Assembly: GCF_006547145.1 (NCBI RefSeq)
Contig: NZ_CP041244.1
Location: 8,866,001-8,930,000, forward strand
From: Actinomadura sp. WMMA1423
GTDB lineage: Bacteria > Actinomycetota > Actinomycetes > Streptosporangiales > Streptosporangiaceae
DNA: 64,000 nt
Direction of reading: 5' to 3'
Made by a program: the position numbers and the translations under genes. Of the stretch, positions 7,394 through 16,042 are shown piece after piece. Numbering within the stretch: position 1 is the first letter of the stretch; each line of letters begins with the position of its first letter. The notes under the pieces were generated by a model. That model did no database searches and was not told the DNA's origin. It saw only the letters and a list, made by a program, of their open reading frames with translations.

Positions 7394-8545
7394 ATGAGGG
7401 CCGAAGGGGCCGTGGCGCCGGGGTTCGAGCCTCTGGCCGAGGCGTTCACCGAGATCGTCGCGGCGGACCCGCGTGCCGGTGCGGCGCTCGCGGTTCGGCG
7501 CGGCGACGAGGTCCTGGCCGATCTCTGGGCCGGGACCGACGGCCGCGGCCGGTCGTGGCGCTCCGGGACGGCGACCGGGCTGTTCTCCTGCACCAAGGGA
7601 CTGGTCGCGATCGTCGTGGGGCAACTGGTCGCCGAAGGGCGGTTGGAATACGAGGACCCGGTGGGCCGGTACTGGCCGGAGTTCGCCTGCGCCGGCAAGG
7701 AGGCCACCACCGTGCGCGACCTGCTCGCCCACCGGGCGGGACTGCCCGCCCCGCGGGAGCCGGTCAGCCGCGCGGAGCTCCTGGCCTGGGCGCCGGTGGT
7801 GAGGAAGCTCCAGGAGCAGGCGCCCTACTGGACGCCGGGAAGCGGTCACGAGTACCACGCGCTCACCTTCGGCTGGCTGGTCGGAGAGCTCGTCCGGCGG
7901 ATCACCGGCCGCACGGTCGGGACCGAGCTGGCCGCCCGGGTCGCCGGACCGCTGGAGGCCGACGTGTGGATCGGCGTCCCGGCGGAGCAGCAGCACCGCG
8001 TGGCGGTGATGCGCTTCGACGACGGTCCGCCGCTCGTCCGTGGCTACGAGCTGCCCGAGGTCCCCTGGGGCGCGCACGCGGTCACCCTCGGGGGCGCGCT
8101 GCCGGAGACGATGATCGGACCCGGCACCGGGTTCAACGACCCGGAGATACAGCGGGCGGAGGTGCCCGGAGCGGGCGGCTTCGGAACCGCGCGGGGGCTC
8201 GCGAAGGTCTGGTCGGCCGCGGTGGCGGACACCGGCGGCGTCCGGTTGCTCGATCCCGACCTGGTCGCACGCGCCACGGTCGTCCAGTCCGCGGGGTCGT
8301 CGCTGTCGGCCCTTCCCGACTTCCGGCTGAGCTGGGGGATGGGTTTCGAGCTCGACTCGCCCACCCATCGGCTCCTCACCCCGGCGAGCTTCGGCCACGC
8401 CGGTTTCGGAGGGCAGCTCGCGTTCGCCGATCCGCGGCACGGGGTCGGGTTCGCGTTCCTCACGAACCTGTTCCCGCTCGGTGCCGACGGGAGGGCCGAC
8501 CGGCTCGTCGGGGTGCTGCGCGAGCGCCTCGCGTCGGGCGCGTAG
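7394..8545 (+). CDS. Serine hydrolase of the class C beta-lactamase/esterase family
   Basis: The 383-residue protein has the SxxK motif SCTK (Ser65, Lys68) and a later YHALTFGW segment in the place of the catalytic Tyr. HAGFGGQLAFADP takes the KTG-box position, as in EstB-type esterases. No signal peptide is visible, so it should be cytoplasmic, and resistance to beta-lactams is not implied. As the last gene of the E1 operon, it may remove acyl groups from an imported glycoside or hydrolyse a lactone; both ideas are inference. Confidence 0.82.
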   Translation: MRAEGAVAPGFEPLAEAFTEIVAADPRAGAALAVRRGDEVLADLWAGTDGRGRSWRSGTATGLFSCTKGLVAIVVGQLVAEGRLEYEDPVGRYWPEFACAGKEATTVRDLLAHRAGLPAPREPVSRAELLAWAPVVRKLQEQAPYWTPGSGHEYHALTFGWLVGELVRRITGRTVGTELAARVAGPLEADVWIGVPAEQQHRVAVMRFDDGPPLVRGYELPEVPWGAHAVTLGGALPETMIGPGTGFNDPEIQRAEVPGAGGFGTARGLAKVWSAAVADTGGVRLLDPDLVARATVVQSAGSSLSALPDFRLSWGMGFELDSPTHRLLTPASFGHAGFGGQLAFADPRHGVGFAFLTNLFPLGADGRADRLVGVLRERLASGA

Positions 8546-8567
8546 GAGGTTGCCCGCCATCTCTTGT

Positions 8568-8586
8568 ACTTGTTATATGTGAAAGT
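8568..8586. promoter_or_regulatory. Upstream operator of the ABC-import operon pair
   Basis: ACTTGTT-ATATG-TGAAAGT has a perfect right arm and a weaker left arm; its centre is 20 bp from the next box. Confidence 0.55.
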
Positions 8587-8587
8587 T

Positions 8588-8606
8588 AACCTCATATTAT
8601 GAAAGT
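8588..8606. promoter_or_regulatory. Downstream operator of the ABC-import operon pair
   Basis: AACCTCA-TATTA-TGAAAGT; its reverse complement nearly equals the 1723 box. The TATTAT inside it is a plausible -10 element, with TTGTTA about 19 bp upstream, so a bound regulator would cover the promoter. Confidence 0.65.
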
Positions 8607-8647
8607 TTTGCGTTCGCCCTTGCGGGCTTCAGCGAAGGAGACGACGA

Positions 8648-10015
8648 ATGTCAAGACGTACTCGCGGGACGGTTCTCTCGAGCCTGGCGCTGGTCACGGC
8701 CCTGGTGGCCGGCGCCTGTGGCGGAGGTAGCTCGTCAAGCTCCAAGGAGACCGGGTGGGCCTCCGCGGATCCGCACAAGGCCTCGGGGAAGGTCGTCGCC
8801 TGGGCATGGGGCGACAACCAGGAGATCGCGGACGGCATCGCGGCGCGGTTCATGGAGGCCTACCCGAACATCGAGATGAAGTTCCAGGTCGTGGCGCTGC
8901 CGGAGTACGTCAAGAAGCTCAGCGCCGCGCTCGCCTCCGGGAAGGGCCCGGACGTGTACAACCTGGGCATCGACATGATTCCCCAGTTCGGGCCGCTGAG
9001 CGAGGACCTGACCCCGCTCTACGAGAGCGCGCTCGGCAAGGACTGGGAGTCCAAGATGCTTCCCGCGATGGTCGAGGAGGGCACCCACAAGGGTCGCCGG
9101 GTCGGCGCTCCGGGCAACATCACCGGCGCGGGCACCGTGATCGTCAACCAGGGCCTGCTCAAGTCCCTCGGGCTGACCTGGCCGGCGGACATCACCTCGA
9201 TCGACGAGCTCGCCGGTTTCTGCGCCCAGGTGCGCGCCAAGGGCAAGGGCTGCCTGGGCGTCGGGGCCAAGGACGAGTGGGTGTCGCAGGACGTGCTTCA
9301 GGCACTGGCGAACTCGATCAAGCCGGGCGTCTTCCGGCAGGCGGTCGAGGGCAAGACCCCGTGGACGGACCCGACCCTGGTGAAGGCCTTCGACCTCTGG
9401 CAGCAGCTGTTCGACAAGCGCATCGTCCAGGACGGCGCCCTCGCGATGGCGATGTACCCCGACACCGACCAGGCTTTCATCCAGGGCAAGTACGTCGCCT
9501 CGGCGATGGGCACCTGGATCGCGCAGAACTTCACCACCGAGAACAGCATCGCGTACCAGAAGGCTGCCGGTGTCAAGAACCCGAAACCGCTGCGAACCAC
9601 CGTCGAGAGGTTCCCGGGTGTCGGCGGCACGCCCGTCGACGTCTTCGCCTCGGCGTCCTGGGGGACGGCTATCAACTCCAGCGGCAAGAACAAGGCGGCC
9701 GCGGCCGCCTGGGTCAACTGGTACGCGCTGGACGCCAAGGGCGAGCCGAAGCACGCGGCGGACACGCTGGTCGGCCCGGCCTCGATCCGCGGCGTCAAGG
9801 CGGAGCCGAAGGGGCTCGCCTACCCGGATCTGGTCGCCCCGTCGATCGCCTACCTGAGCGAGCAGATGGCCGACGTCAAGGAGGTCCGGGCGATCACCTA
9901 CCCGAAGCTGATCACCGCGCTCGGCCTGGCGCTGCAGCAGTCGGCCTCCGGGACCGGTTCCAAGAGCGTCACCGAGCAGTTGCAGGCGGCCTCCGCGGCC
10001 GTTGACCGGACATGA
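8648..10015 (+). CDS. Sugar ABC transporter substrate-binding lipoprotein (family 1)
   Basis: The 455-residue protein starts with a lipoprotein signal (twin basic residues, hydrophobic stretch LALVTALVAG, lipobox ending at the Cys of AGAC). A family 1 extracellular binding fold follows, with GDNQEIADGIAARFMEAYPN near the start. Such proteins bind mono- or oligosaccharides outside the membrane and deliver them to MalF/MalG-type permeases, which come next and overlap by 4 bp. The ligand is unknown; a fucose-containing sugar is the neighbourhood-based guess. A pair of operators sits 40-80 bp upstream. Confidence 0.92.
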   Translation: MSRRTRGTVLSSLALVTALVAGACGGGSSSSSKETGWASADPHKASGKVVAWAWGDNQEIADGIAARFMEAYPNIEMKFQVVALPEYVKKLSAALASGKGPDVYNLGIDMIPQFGPLSEDLTPLYESALGKDWESKMLPAMVEEGTHKGRRVGAPGNITGAGTVIVNQGLLKSLGLTWPADITSIDELAGFCAQVRAKGKGCLGVGAKDEWVSQDVLQALANSIKPGVFRQAVEGKTPWTDPTLVKAFDLWQQLFDKRIVQDGALAMAMYPDTDQAFIQGKYVASAMGTWIAQNFTTENSIAYQKAAGVKNPKPLRTTVERFPGVGGTPVDVFASASWGTAINSSGKNKAAAAAWVNWYALDAKGEPKHAADTLVGPASIRGVKAEPKGLAYPDLVAPSIAYLSEQMADVKEVRAITYPKLITALGLALQQSASGTGSKSVTEQLQAASAAVDRT

Positions 10016-10947
10016 GCAAGCGACGTCCACGGGCCGGGGCCGGCCGGTCTGGGCGCGGCCCGGGCGACCGGGTCGCGCCCGGCGCCCGGAGCCTCACCGA
10101 CTACGTCTATCTGGTGCCGGCGCTGGTGCTGGTGGTCGGGCTGATCTACTTCAGCATCGGCTACACCGCGTGGCTGAGCACGCAGGACTGGAACGGCTTC
10201 AGCCCGAACCGGGTCGGCGTCGGTGTCGCCAACTACCGTGCCGCCCTCGAGGACCACGTCTTCTGGCGCTCGCTGGTCAACGTGGTCGGCTTCATCGTGC
10301 TCGGCCTGGTGCAGATGCTCACCGGGCTCGCGCTGGCGCTGCTGCTGCACGGCCAGGTGCGGCTCGGGCTGGTCTACCGGGTCTGCTTCTTCCTGCCGGT
10401 GGTGATCGCGCCGGCCGCCATCGCGCCGATCTACCGGGAACTGCTGTCCCCGTCCGGCCAGATCAACACCCTGATGGAGCACATCGGGCTCGGTGCGCTC
10501 AGCCATGCCTGGCTGGCCGACCCCAAGACCGCGATCTACGCGCTCGGCGCGATCGGCTTCTGCAGCGGCGCCGGGTTCTGCTTCGTGCTCTACTACGCGG
10601 CGCTGACCCAGCTGGACACCGAGATGCTGGAGGCCGCGCGGGTCGACGGGGCCGGCAACGTGCGGACGTTCGTCAGCATCATCGTCCCGGCGTTGCGGGC
10701 CACCCATCTCACCCTGATCATCCTGATCACGATCTTCACCATCAAGGTCTTCGATCTGCCGCAGATCATCACGAGCGGCGGCCCGGCGAACTCGACCCAG
10801 TTCCCGGCCACCCACATCTACCAGGCAGGCGTCACCGACTACGAGGCCGGCTACGGAGCCGCGCTCACCGTGGTGCTCGTGGTGCTGTGCACGACCGTCG
10901 CGGGGTGGCAGCTCTGGCTCGCCCGACGGTCCGAGAGCGAGGCGTGA
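10012..10947 (+). CDS. Sugar ABC transporter permease, MalF-type
   Basis: This 311-residue integral membrane protein has about six hydrophobic helices. Near residue 205, EAARVDGAGNVRTFVSIIVP is the EAA loop that docks onto the ATPase. The ATG overlaps the stop of the binding-protein gene (ATGA). It works with the next permease. No ATP-binding subunit is encoded anywhere in this operon, as is common in actinobacteria that use one shared MsiK-type ATPase. Confidence 0.92.
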   Translation: MSKRRPRAGAGRSGRGPGDRVAPGARSLTDYVYLVPALVLVVGLIYFSIGYTAWLSTQDWNGFSPNRVGVGVANYRAALEDHVFWRSLVNVVGFIVLGLVQMLTGLALALLLHGQVRLGLVYRVCFFLPVVIAPAAIAPIYRELLSPSGQINTLMEHIGLGALSHAWLADPKTAIYALGAIGFCSGAGFCFVLYYAALTQLDTEMLEAARVDGAGNVRTFVSIIVPALRATHLTLIILITIFTIKVFDLPQIITSGGPANSTQFPATHIYQAGVTDYEAGYGAALTVVLVVLCTTVAGWQLWLARRSESEA

Positions 10948-10948
10948 A

Positions 10949-11740
10949 GTGATCGAGATACGAACCCGCGGCGGGCGGATCGCCGCGCAGGTGCTGGCGA
11001 CGGTCGCGCTGGTGCCGTTCATCGCCCCGCTGGCGATCACTTTCTACCGCTCCACCGGCGGCGACGGCTTCGTGGCGAACTACCGGGCGGTCATCGAGCG
11101 GCCCGAGTTCCTGCACTTCTTCCGGAACAGCCTGGTGATCGCGCTCGGGGCCGTGCTGCTCACCTGGGTCTGCACGATGCTGGCCTCGTTCGCCCTGGCG
11201 TGCCTGCACGTGCGCGGCCGCGAGGTGGCCTTCTACCTCCTGGTCGGGGCGCTGGCGCTGCCGACGGCGGCGCTCACGGTGCCGCTCTCGATCGCGATCC
11301 GCAGCCTCGACCTGTACGACAACCCACTTGCCGTGGTCCTCCCGATCGCGGCCCTGGGCATAGCCTTCAGCATCTTCCTCGCGCGTGCGTTCATGGCCGA
11401 GATCCCCGACGAGATCCTCAAGGCGGCCCGGGTCGACGGCGCGTCCACCTTCGGCGTGTTCAGGCACATCATCCTGCCGATGACCCGGCCGATCTCGGCG
11501 GTGATCATCGTGTGGGCGTTCGTCGGGTCGTGGAACGAGTACCTGCTGCCGCTGCTGTTCCTGCAGGAGACCGACAAACAGACGATCACGCTGCTGCCGA
11601 GCTACTTCGTCGGGCAGTTCGGTGCCGACCTGCCCAAGCTGTACGCCGCGACCTTCCTGATCTCGCTGCCCACCGTCGCCTGCTACGCGGCCTTCTCGCG
11701 CTTCTTCGAGCGCGGCCTGCTCGCCGGATCCCTGAAATGA
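10949..11740 (+). CDS. Sugar ABC transporter permease, MalG-type
   Basis: GTG start 1 bp after the previous stop; 263 residues, slightly short for MalG-type permeases. Several transmembrane helices are evident, and ILKAARVDGASTFGVFRHII is the EAA loop near residue 155. It forms the channel with the upstream permease. The ATPase must come from elsewhere in the genome. Confidence 0.9.
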   Translation: MIEIRTRGGRIAAQVLATVALVPFIAPLAITFYRSTGGDGFVANYRAVIERPEFLHFFRNSLVIALGAVLLTWVCTMLASFALACLHVRGREVAFYLLVGALALPTAALTVPLSIAIRSLDLYDNPLAVVLPIAALGIAFSIFLARAFMAEIPDEILKAARVDGASTFGVFRHIILPMTRPISAVIIVWAFVGSWNEYLLPLLFLQETDKQTITLLPSYFVGQFGADLPKLYAATFLISLPTVACYAAFSRFFERGLLAGSLK

Positions 11741-11750
11741 ACCCTCGCCC

Positions 11751-12773
11751 ATGACGGCTCGCGGCATCACCTACGACACCGGGTTCGTCAACGCCGGTAT
11801 CGCCACCCTGCGCGTGCTGGACCCGGACGCCGTCCGGCACGACCTCGCCGTCATCCGCGACCGGTTGCACTGCACCGCGGTCCGCCCCACCGGCGGTGAC
11901 CAGGACAGGCTGGAACTGGTCTCGCGGCTGGCGGTCGAGGCCGGTCTCGCGGTCTGGTACTCGCCGTTCACCTGCGACCTGACCGCGGACGAGTCGCTCG
12001 ACTTCCTCATCGACGGCGCCGGCCGGGCCGAGCGGCTGCGGCAGGCCGGCGGGGAGGTGATCTTCGTCTGCGGCGCCGAGCTCAGCTTCGTCAACATCGG
12101 CATCCTGCCGGGGGAGCGGATCGAGGACCGGGTCCCCCTGCTGCCCGCGATCCATGCGACGACCCCGTTGCCGGCCGACGCCGCCGACCGGCTGAACGCG
12201 TTCTTCGCCACCGCCGTCCCCGCCGTCCGGGCGGTGTTCGGGGGCCCGCTGAGCTACGCCTCGACGATGGCGGAGCGGGTGGACTGGAGACCGTTCGACA
12301 TCGTCGGAGTGGACGCCTACCGGTCCGCCGGCGGTACCCCGGACTTCGAGGAGGTCCTGGCCGGCCTGGTCGCACTCGGCAAGCCGGTGGCGGTCACCGA
12401 GTTCGGATCCTCCACCTACACGGGGTCCGCGGCCAAGGGAGCCCTGGCCGAGGACGTGGTGGTGTGGGAGGGCGTCGACCCCGTCCGGCTCGCGGTCCCC
12501 TGTGAGCGCGACGAGCGGGAGCAGGCGGAGAACCTCGTGGATCTGCTCGGCGTCTTCGACCGGGTCGGGGTGGCGGCGACGTTCGTGCACACCTTCGGGT
12601 TCTGGCACATGGCGCACCGCGACGACCCGGAGACCGACCTCGACCGGGCCGGGTACGGCCTGGTCCGCTTCCGCGGCAACGGCGCCGACGCCGCGCTGCG
12701 GCCCCGCTGGGAACCTAAGGCGGCCTTCCACGCGATCGCCGGGGAACACCGGCGGCGCCGCGGCCGCCGGTGA
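11751..12773 (+). CDS. Uncharacterised TIM-barrel-like protein (cytoplasmic paralogue)
   Basis: The 340-residue protein begins with GITYDTGFVNAG and contains RDRLHCTAVRPTGGDQDRLE, GLAVWYSPFTCDLT, FVCGAELSF and KPVAVTEFGSST. The alternating strand/helix pattern and a late VTEFG strand look like a clan A (beta/alpha)8 hydrolase in which that Glu would be the nucleophile; this is inference. There is no signal peptide. It closely resembles the exported protein at 23251-24426. Lying last in the ABC-import operon, it may cleave the imported glycoside. I cannot name the family. Confidence 0.6.
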   Translation: MTARGITYDTGFVNAGIATLRVLDPDAVRHDLAVIRDRLHCTAVRPTGGDQDRLELVSRLAVEAGLAVWYSPFTCDLTADESLDFLIDGAGRAERLRQAGGEVIFVCGAELSFVNIGILPGERIEDRVPLLPAIHATTPLPADAADRLNAFFATAVPAVRAVFGGPLSYASTMAERVDWRPFDIVGVDAYRSAGGTPDFEEVLAGLVALGKPVAVTEFGSSTYTGSAAKGALAEDVVVWEGVDPVRLAVPCERDEREQAENLVDLLGVFDRVGVAATFVHTFGFWHMAHRDDPETDLDRAGYGLVRFRGNGADAALRPRWEPKAAFHAIAGEHRRRRGRR

Positions 12774-12791
12774 CCCCGGGCGTCCGGGTCA
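12771..12791. terminator. Bidirectional hairpin between convergent genes
   Basis: TGACCC and GGGTCA form the outer stem around an imperfect GC-rich middle. The stem contains both stop codons: the TGA of the plus-strand gene and, on the other strand, that of the MDR gene. Confidence 0.5.
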
Positions 12792-13784
12792 GTCCGCGTC
12801 ACGCCAGTCGAAGACGATCCCGTTGAGGCGGTTCCGCTCGGGCGTGAACAGGCGCCGGTAGGTCCGCTCGGCCTCCTGCCACGGCACCACGTCGCTGATC
12901 AGCGGCCCCAGGTCGAGGGCTCCGGACTCGATCAGCCGGAGCACCCCGCCGCGGTTGCCGCGGTCCCCGATGAACCACGGGAAGACCGCGGTGATCTGCT
13001 TGGTGTGCGGCGCGTCGAAGGCGAAGCGGACGCCGTCCGGATAGACGCCCAGGAACGCGAAGGTGCCCTCGTTCCGGACGCAGGCCAGTGCGTCGTCCAG
13101 GAGCGCGACCATCCCGGTCGACTCCACCACCACGTCCACGCCGTCCGGGTGGCTTTCCCGGAGCTGCTCGGAAGCGGGCGTCACCGAGACGTCGAGCACC
13201 CGGTCGGCGCAGTGCGCGGCGGCCGCCAGCCGCTCGGGGGAGACTTCGGTGCCGATCGCGTAGGCGCCCCGCAGCCGGGCCAGTGCGGCCACGGCCTGTC
13301 CGACCAGCCCCATGCCGATGACCAGCACGGTCTGACCGGACCTGAGCCCGGCCTTGTTGAGGGCGTTGGCGGCGGTGGCGCCCTGGACGAAGAGGGCGCC
13401 CGACGCGGCGAGCTCGGGCGCGGCGAACCGGTGCGTGAACTCCCGGCGCGCCGGCACGTAGCGGCTGTGGGTGCCGGGGGCGAAACAGGCCACCAGGTCG
13501 CCGACCGCGAGCTCGGCCGCTTCGCCGGTGCAGTCCGCGCTCGTCCCCCCGGTGGCGACGACGCGTCCCACCGCCTGGTAGCCGGGAACGTACGGCATCG
13601 GCTCCCAGGGTGTCATCTTCCCGCTCGCCATCCACAGCTCGGTGCCGATGCTCACCCCGGACCAGTCGACCCGGACCAGCACCTGGTCGGTGCCGGGCCG
13701 GGGCACGGAGCGCTCGGCGAGCCGGACCCGGCCGGTCTCGGGGATGGTCAGCGCGGGTGCGCGGTCGGGCGGAAACGGAGTCAT
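12789..13784 (-). CDS. MDR family dehydrogenase without structural-zinc cysteines
   Basis: This 331-residue medium-chain dehydrogenase has a GroES-like N-terminal half (VLVRVDWSGVSIGTELWMAS, YVPGYQAVGRVV) and the Rossmann segment VLVIGMGLVGQAVAAL. The four-Cys structural zinc lobe and the usual catalytic Cys/His-Glu set are missing, so it is likely zinc-independent, like BchC or quinone-reductase-type members. It diverges from the fucosidase gene across a 103 bp region with two operators, so both directions are probably co-regulated. The substrate is unknown. Confidence 0.82.
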   Translation of the reverse strand: MTPFPPDRAPALTIPETGRVRLAERSVPRPGTDQVLVRVDWSGVSIGTELWMASGKMTPWEPMPYVPGYQAVGRVVATGGTSADCTGEAAELAVGDLVACFAPGTHSRYVPARREFTHRFAAPELAASGALFVQGATAANALNKAGLRSGQTVLVIGMGLVGQAVAALARLRGAYAIGTEVSPERLAAAAHCADRVLDVSVTPASEQLRESHPDGVDVVVESTGMVALLDDALACVRNEGTFAFLGVYPDGVRFAFDAPHTKQITAVFPWFIGDRGNRGGVLRLIESGALDLGPLISDVVPWQEAERTYRRLFTPERNRLNGIVFDWRDAD

Positions 13785-13796
13785 CTGACGATTCCT

Positions 13797-13815
13797 ACTT
13801 TCATAACCTTTAAGT
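13797..13815. promoter_or_regulatory. Operator in the MDR/fucosidase divergent region, first
   Basis: ACTTTCA-TAACC-TTTAAGT; perfect left arm, 13 bp from the minus-strand MDR start. Confidence 0.6.
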
Positions 13816-13816
13816 C

Positions 13817-13835
13817 TGTACCTGAATATGAAAGG
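13817..13835. promoter_or_regulatory. Operator in the MDR/fucosidase divergent region, second
   Basis: TGTACCT-GAATA-TGAAAGG; good right arm, weak left arm, centre 20 bp from the first site. Confidence 0.5.
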
Positions 13836-13887
13836 AAGCTACGGTGCTGTCGAACGCCGGTCAAGGATTCGTCGCTAGGAGCCGTGC

Positions 13888-15249
13888 ATGTCGGTCGTGA
13901 ACGTCCCTCGGGCCACGCCCGGGGACTCCACCTGGTTCAGGGAGGCGCGCTTCGGCATGTTCATCCACTGGGGCCTGTACTCCATGGCGGCGCGCGACTT
14001 CGACCACCAGCAGCGGATGGCGGAGTCCACCGAGAGCTACGCCGAGCGTTACTTCGGCCGTTTCGATCCCGACCTCTACGACCCCGAAGCCTGGGCCGAC
14101 GCCGCGGTCCGTGCCGGCATGAAGTACATGGTGGTGGTCGCCAAACACCACGAGGGCTTCTGCCTCTGGGACTCGGCGCTCACCGACTTCACCGCGGTGA
14201 ACACCCCCGCGGGCCGTGACCTGCTCCGGCCCCTGCTCGACGCGTTCCGGGACCGCGGCCTGCGGGTCGGCCTGTACTACTCGCTGCTGGACTGGCACCA
14301 CCCGCACTACATCGTCGACAGGTCACACCCGCTCGCCGCGCATGACCGGGCCGCCCTCAACCGCGGACGGGACATGGAGCAGTACCGGGCGTTCGTGAAG
14401 GGACAGATCGAGGAGCTGCTCACCCAGTACGGGCCGGTCGACATCATCTGGCCGGACTACAGCTTCGACGGCGAGGCCATCATCCGGATGGCCACCAGCG
14501 AGAGCTTCCGAGCCTCCTACAGGGCAGGCCTCGACAAGGACGCCGACCCTGGCAAGGGCGCCGCCGACTGGGACGCCGCCGGCCTGCTCGCGATGGTCCG
14601 CCGGCTCGCCCCCGGCATCCTGGTCAACGACCGGCTCGGCCTGGACGACGGCTGGGACGTCACCACCCCGGAGTCGACGGTGCCGGAGCGCTGGCCGATG
14701 GTCGGGGAGGAGTTCGCGCTCTGGGAGACCTGCCAGACCCTTACCGGCAGCTGGAGCCACAACCGGGACGGCGCCCGCTGGAAGTCGGTCGAGCAGGCGA
14801 TCCACATGCTCGTCGACGTGGTCGGCAAGGGCGGCAACCTGCTGCTCAACGTCGGGCCCGACGGGCGTGGCGAGTTCGGCCCGCAGGCCCTCGCCGTCCT
14901 CGACGGAGTGGGTGCGTGGATGCGTTTGCACTCGCGCTCGATCCACGGGTGCACCCGGCCGCCCGACGACCTCATCGCCGCGCTCCCGGACACGACCCGG
15001 GCCACCTACAACCCCGAGACCCGGCGTCTCTACGTGCATCTGCTGCGCTGGCCGTCGCAACCGCTGGTGCTGCCCGGACTGCGGGACAGGGTCGCGTACG
15101 CGCAGCTGCTGCACGACGGCTCCGAGCTCTCCCGGCCGACGGACCCGCTGGCGCAGCTGCACGCGCCCGATCCCGAGGCCCTCTGGCTCGACCTCCCGAT
15201 CGCCAAACCCGAGGTGGAGATCCCGGTCGTGGAGCTGTTCCTCCGATGA
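13888..15249 (+). CDS. GH29 alpha-L-fucosidase
   Basis: The 453-residue protein carries GH29 hallmarks: ARFGMFIHWGLYSMAAR near the N-terminus, KYMVVVAKHHEGFCLWDS, LRVGLYYSLLDWHHP and IIWPDYSFDG, where the catalytic Asp is expected. LLLNVGPDGRG is the conserved glycine-rich strand near the barrel end. An AGGAG site precedes the ATG. With no signal peptide it should cleave imported fucosides in the cytoplasm, releasing L-fucose. It heads a long co-directional operon of sugar-oxidising enzymes, which is the main reason for proposing L-fucose as substrate. Confidence 0.92.
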   Translation: MSVVNVPRATPGDSTWFREARFGMFIHWGLYSMAARDFDHQQRMAESTESYAERYFGRFDPDLYDPEAWADAAVRAGMKYMVVVAKHHEGFCLWDSALTDFTAVNTPAGRDLLRPLLDAFRDRGLRVGLYYSLLDWHHPHYIVDRSHPLAAHDRAALNRGRDMEQYRAFVKGQIEELLTQYGPVDIIWPDYSFDGEAIIRMATSESFRASYRAGLDKDADPGKGAADWDAAGLLAMVRRLAPGILVNDRLGLDDGWDVTTPESTVPERWPMVGEEFALWETCQTLTGSWSHNRDGARWKSVEQAIHMLVDVVGKGGNLLLNVGPDGRGEFGPQALAVLDGVGAWMRLHSRSIHGCTRPPDDLIAALPDTTRATYNPETRRLYVHLLRWPSQPLVLPGLRDRVAYAQLLHDGSELSRPTDPLAQLHAPDPEALWLDLPIAKPEVEIPVVELFLR

Positions 15250-15992
15250 CCGGGCACGCAGTGCAGCAGAGCCTGTCGGGGAAGGTCGCCCTCGTCACCG
15301 GCGCCGGCCGCGGGATCGGAGCGGCGACGGCCCGGGCCCTCGCCGCCCGCGGGGCCGGCCTGGTGCTCACCTCGCGCACCGCCGCGGAGCTGGAGCCCCT
15401 CGCCGCGGAGATCCGCGCCGCCGGGGGCGCGGCCGAGACGGTCGCCGGCGACCTGGTCGAGCCCGGTTTCGTCGAGCGGCTGTTCGCCGAGACCGAGCGC
15501 CGGCTCGGACGGCTCGACATCCTGGTCAACAATGCCGGCACCGTCGGCTTCGGGCCCATCGAGGACGTCCCCGCCGACGCGCTCCGCGCGATGCTGGAGC
15601 TGAACACGATCGCGCCGTACGCGTGCATGCGGGCCGCCGTCGCGCTGATGCGGCGCACCTCGACGGACGGCGTCGTGGTGAACATCGGCTCGACCGAGGC
15701 GCACTGGACCGCGCAGGGAGAGTCGGGGTTGTACCCGGCCACGAAGTTCGCGCTCCGGGCGCTCACCCTGGCGGTGGCCAAGCAGATGAAGGCCGACGGC
15801 ACCGGGATCCGGATATGCCAGGTCGACCCCGGCGGCGTGGACACCACCATCCAGCAGCTCCCTCCCGAGGCGAAGCCCTACCTGCTCGCCCCCGAGGCGG
15901 TGGCCCGGTCGGTGGTGCACGCCGCCACTGCTCCGCCCGGCGTCCACGTCCTCGACACCGTGGTGGTGGCGCAGCCGTTCGCCCCCTGGTGA
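15246..15992 (+). CDS. SDR family oxidoreductase (3-oxoacyl-ACP reductase-like)
   Basis: ATG overlaps the fucosidase stop by 4 bp; 248 residues. TGAGRGIG is near residue 20, NNAG at about residue 95, and the catalytic YPATK has Tyr163 and Lys167. All active-site elements are intact, but the C-terminus ends in VVVAQPFAPW rather than the usual VDGG. Its immediate coupling to the fucosidase makes it a good candidate for the first oxidation of the freed sugar, but substrate assignment among the SDRs is open. Confidence 0.88.
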   Translation: MTGHAVQQSLSGKVALVTGAGRGIGAATARALAARGAGLVLTSRTAAELEPLAAEIRAAGGAAETVAGDLVEPGFVERLFAETERRLGRLDILVNNAGTVGFGPIEDVPADALRAMLELNTIAPYACMRAAVALMRRTSTDGVVVNIGSTEAHWTAQGESGLYPATKFALRALTLAVAKQMKADGTGIRICQVDPGGVDTTIQQLPPEAKPYLLAPEAVARSVVHAATAPPGVHVLDTVVVAQPFAPW

Positions 15993-16042
15993 ACCGGCGG
16001 CCGCGCCGTCGCCACCGGAACGAATCCCGACCAGGAGAACCA

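Noticed and set aside
7394..8545. Antibiotic resistance beta-lactamase
   Set aside because: No signal peptide, weak third motif and sugar-operon context; an esterase-type member is more likely.
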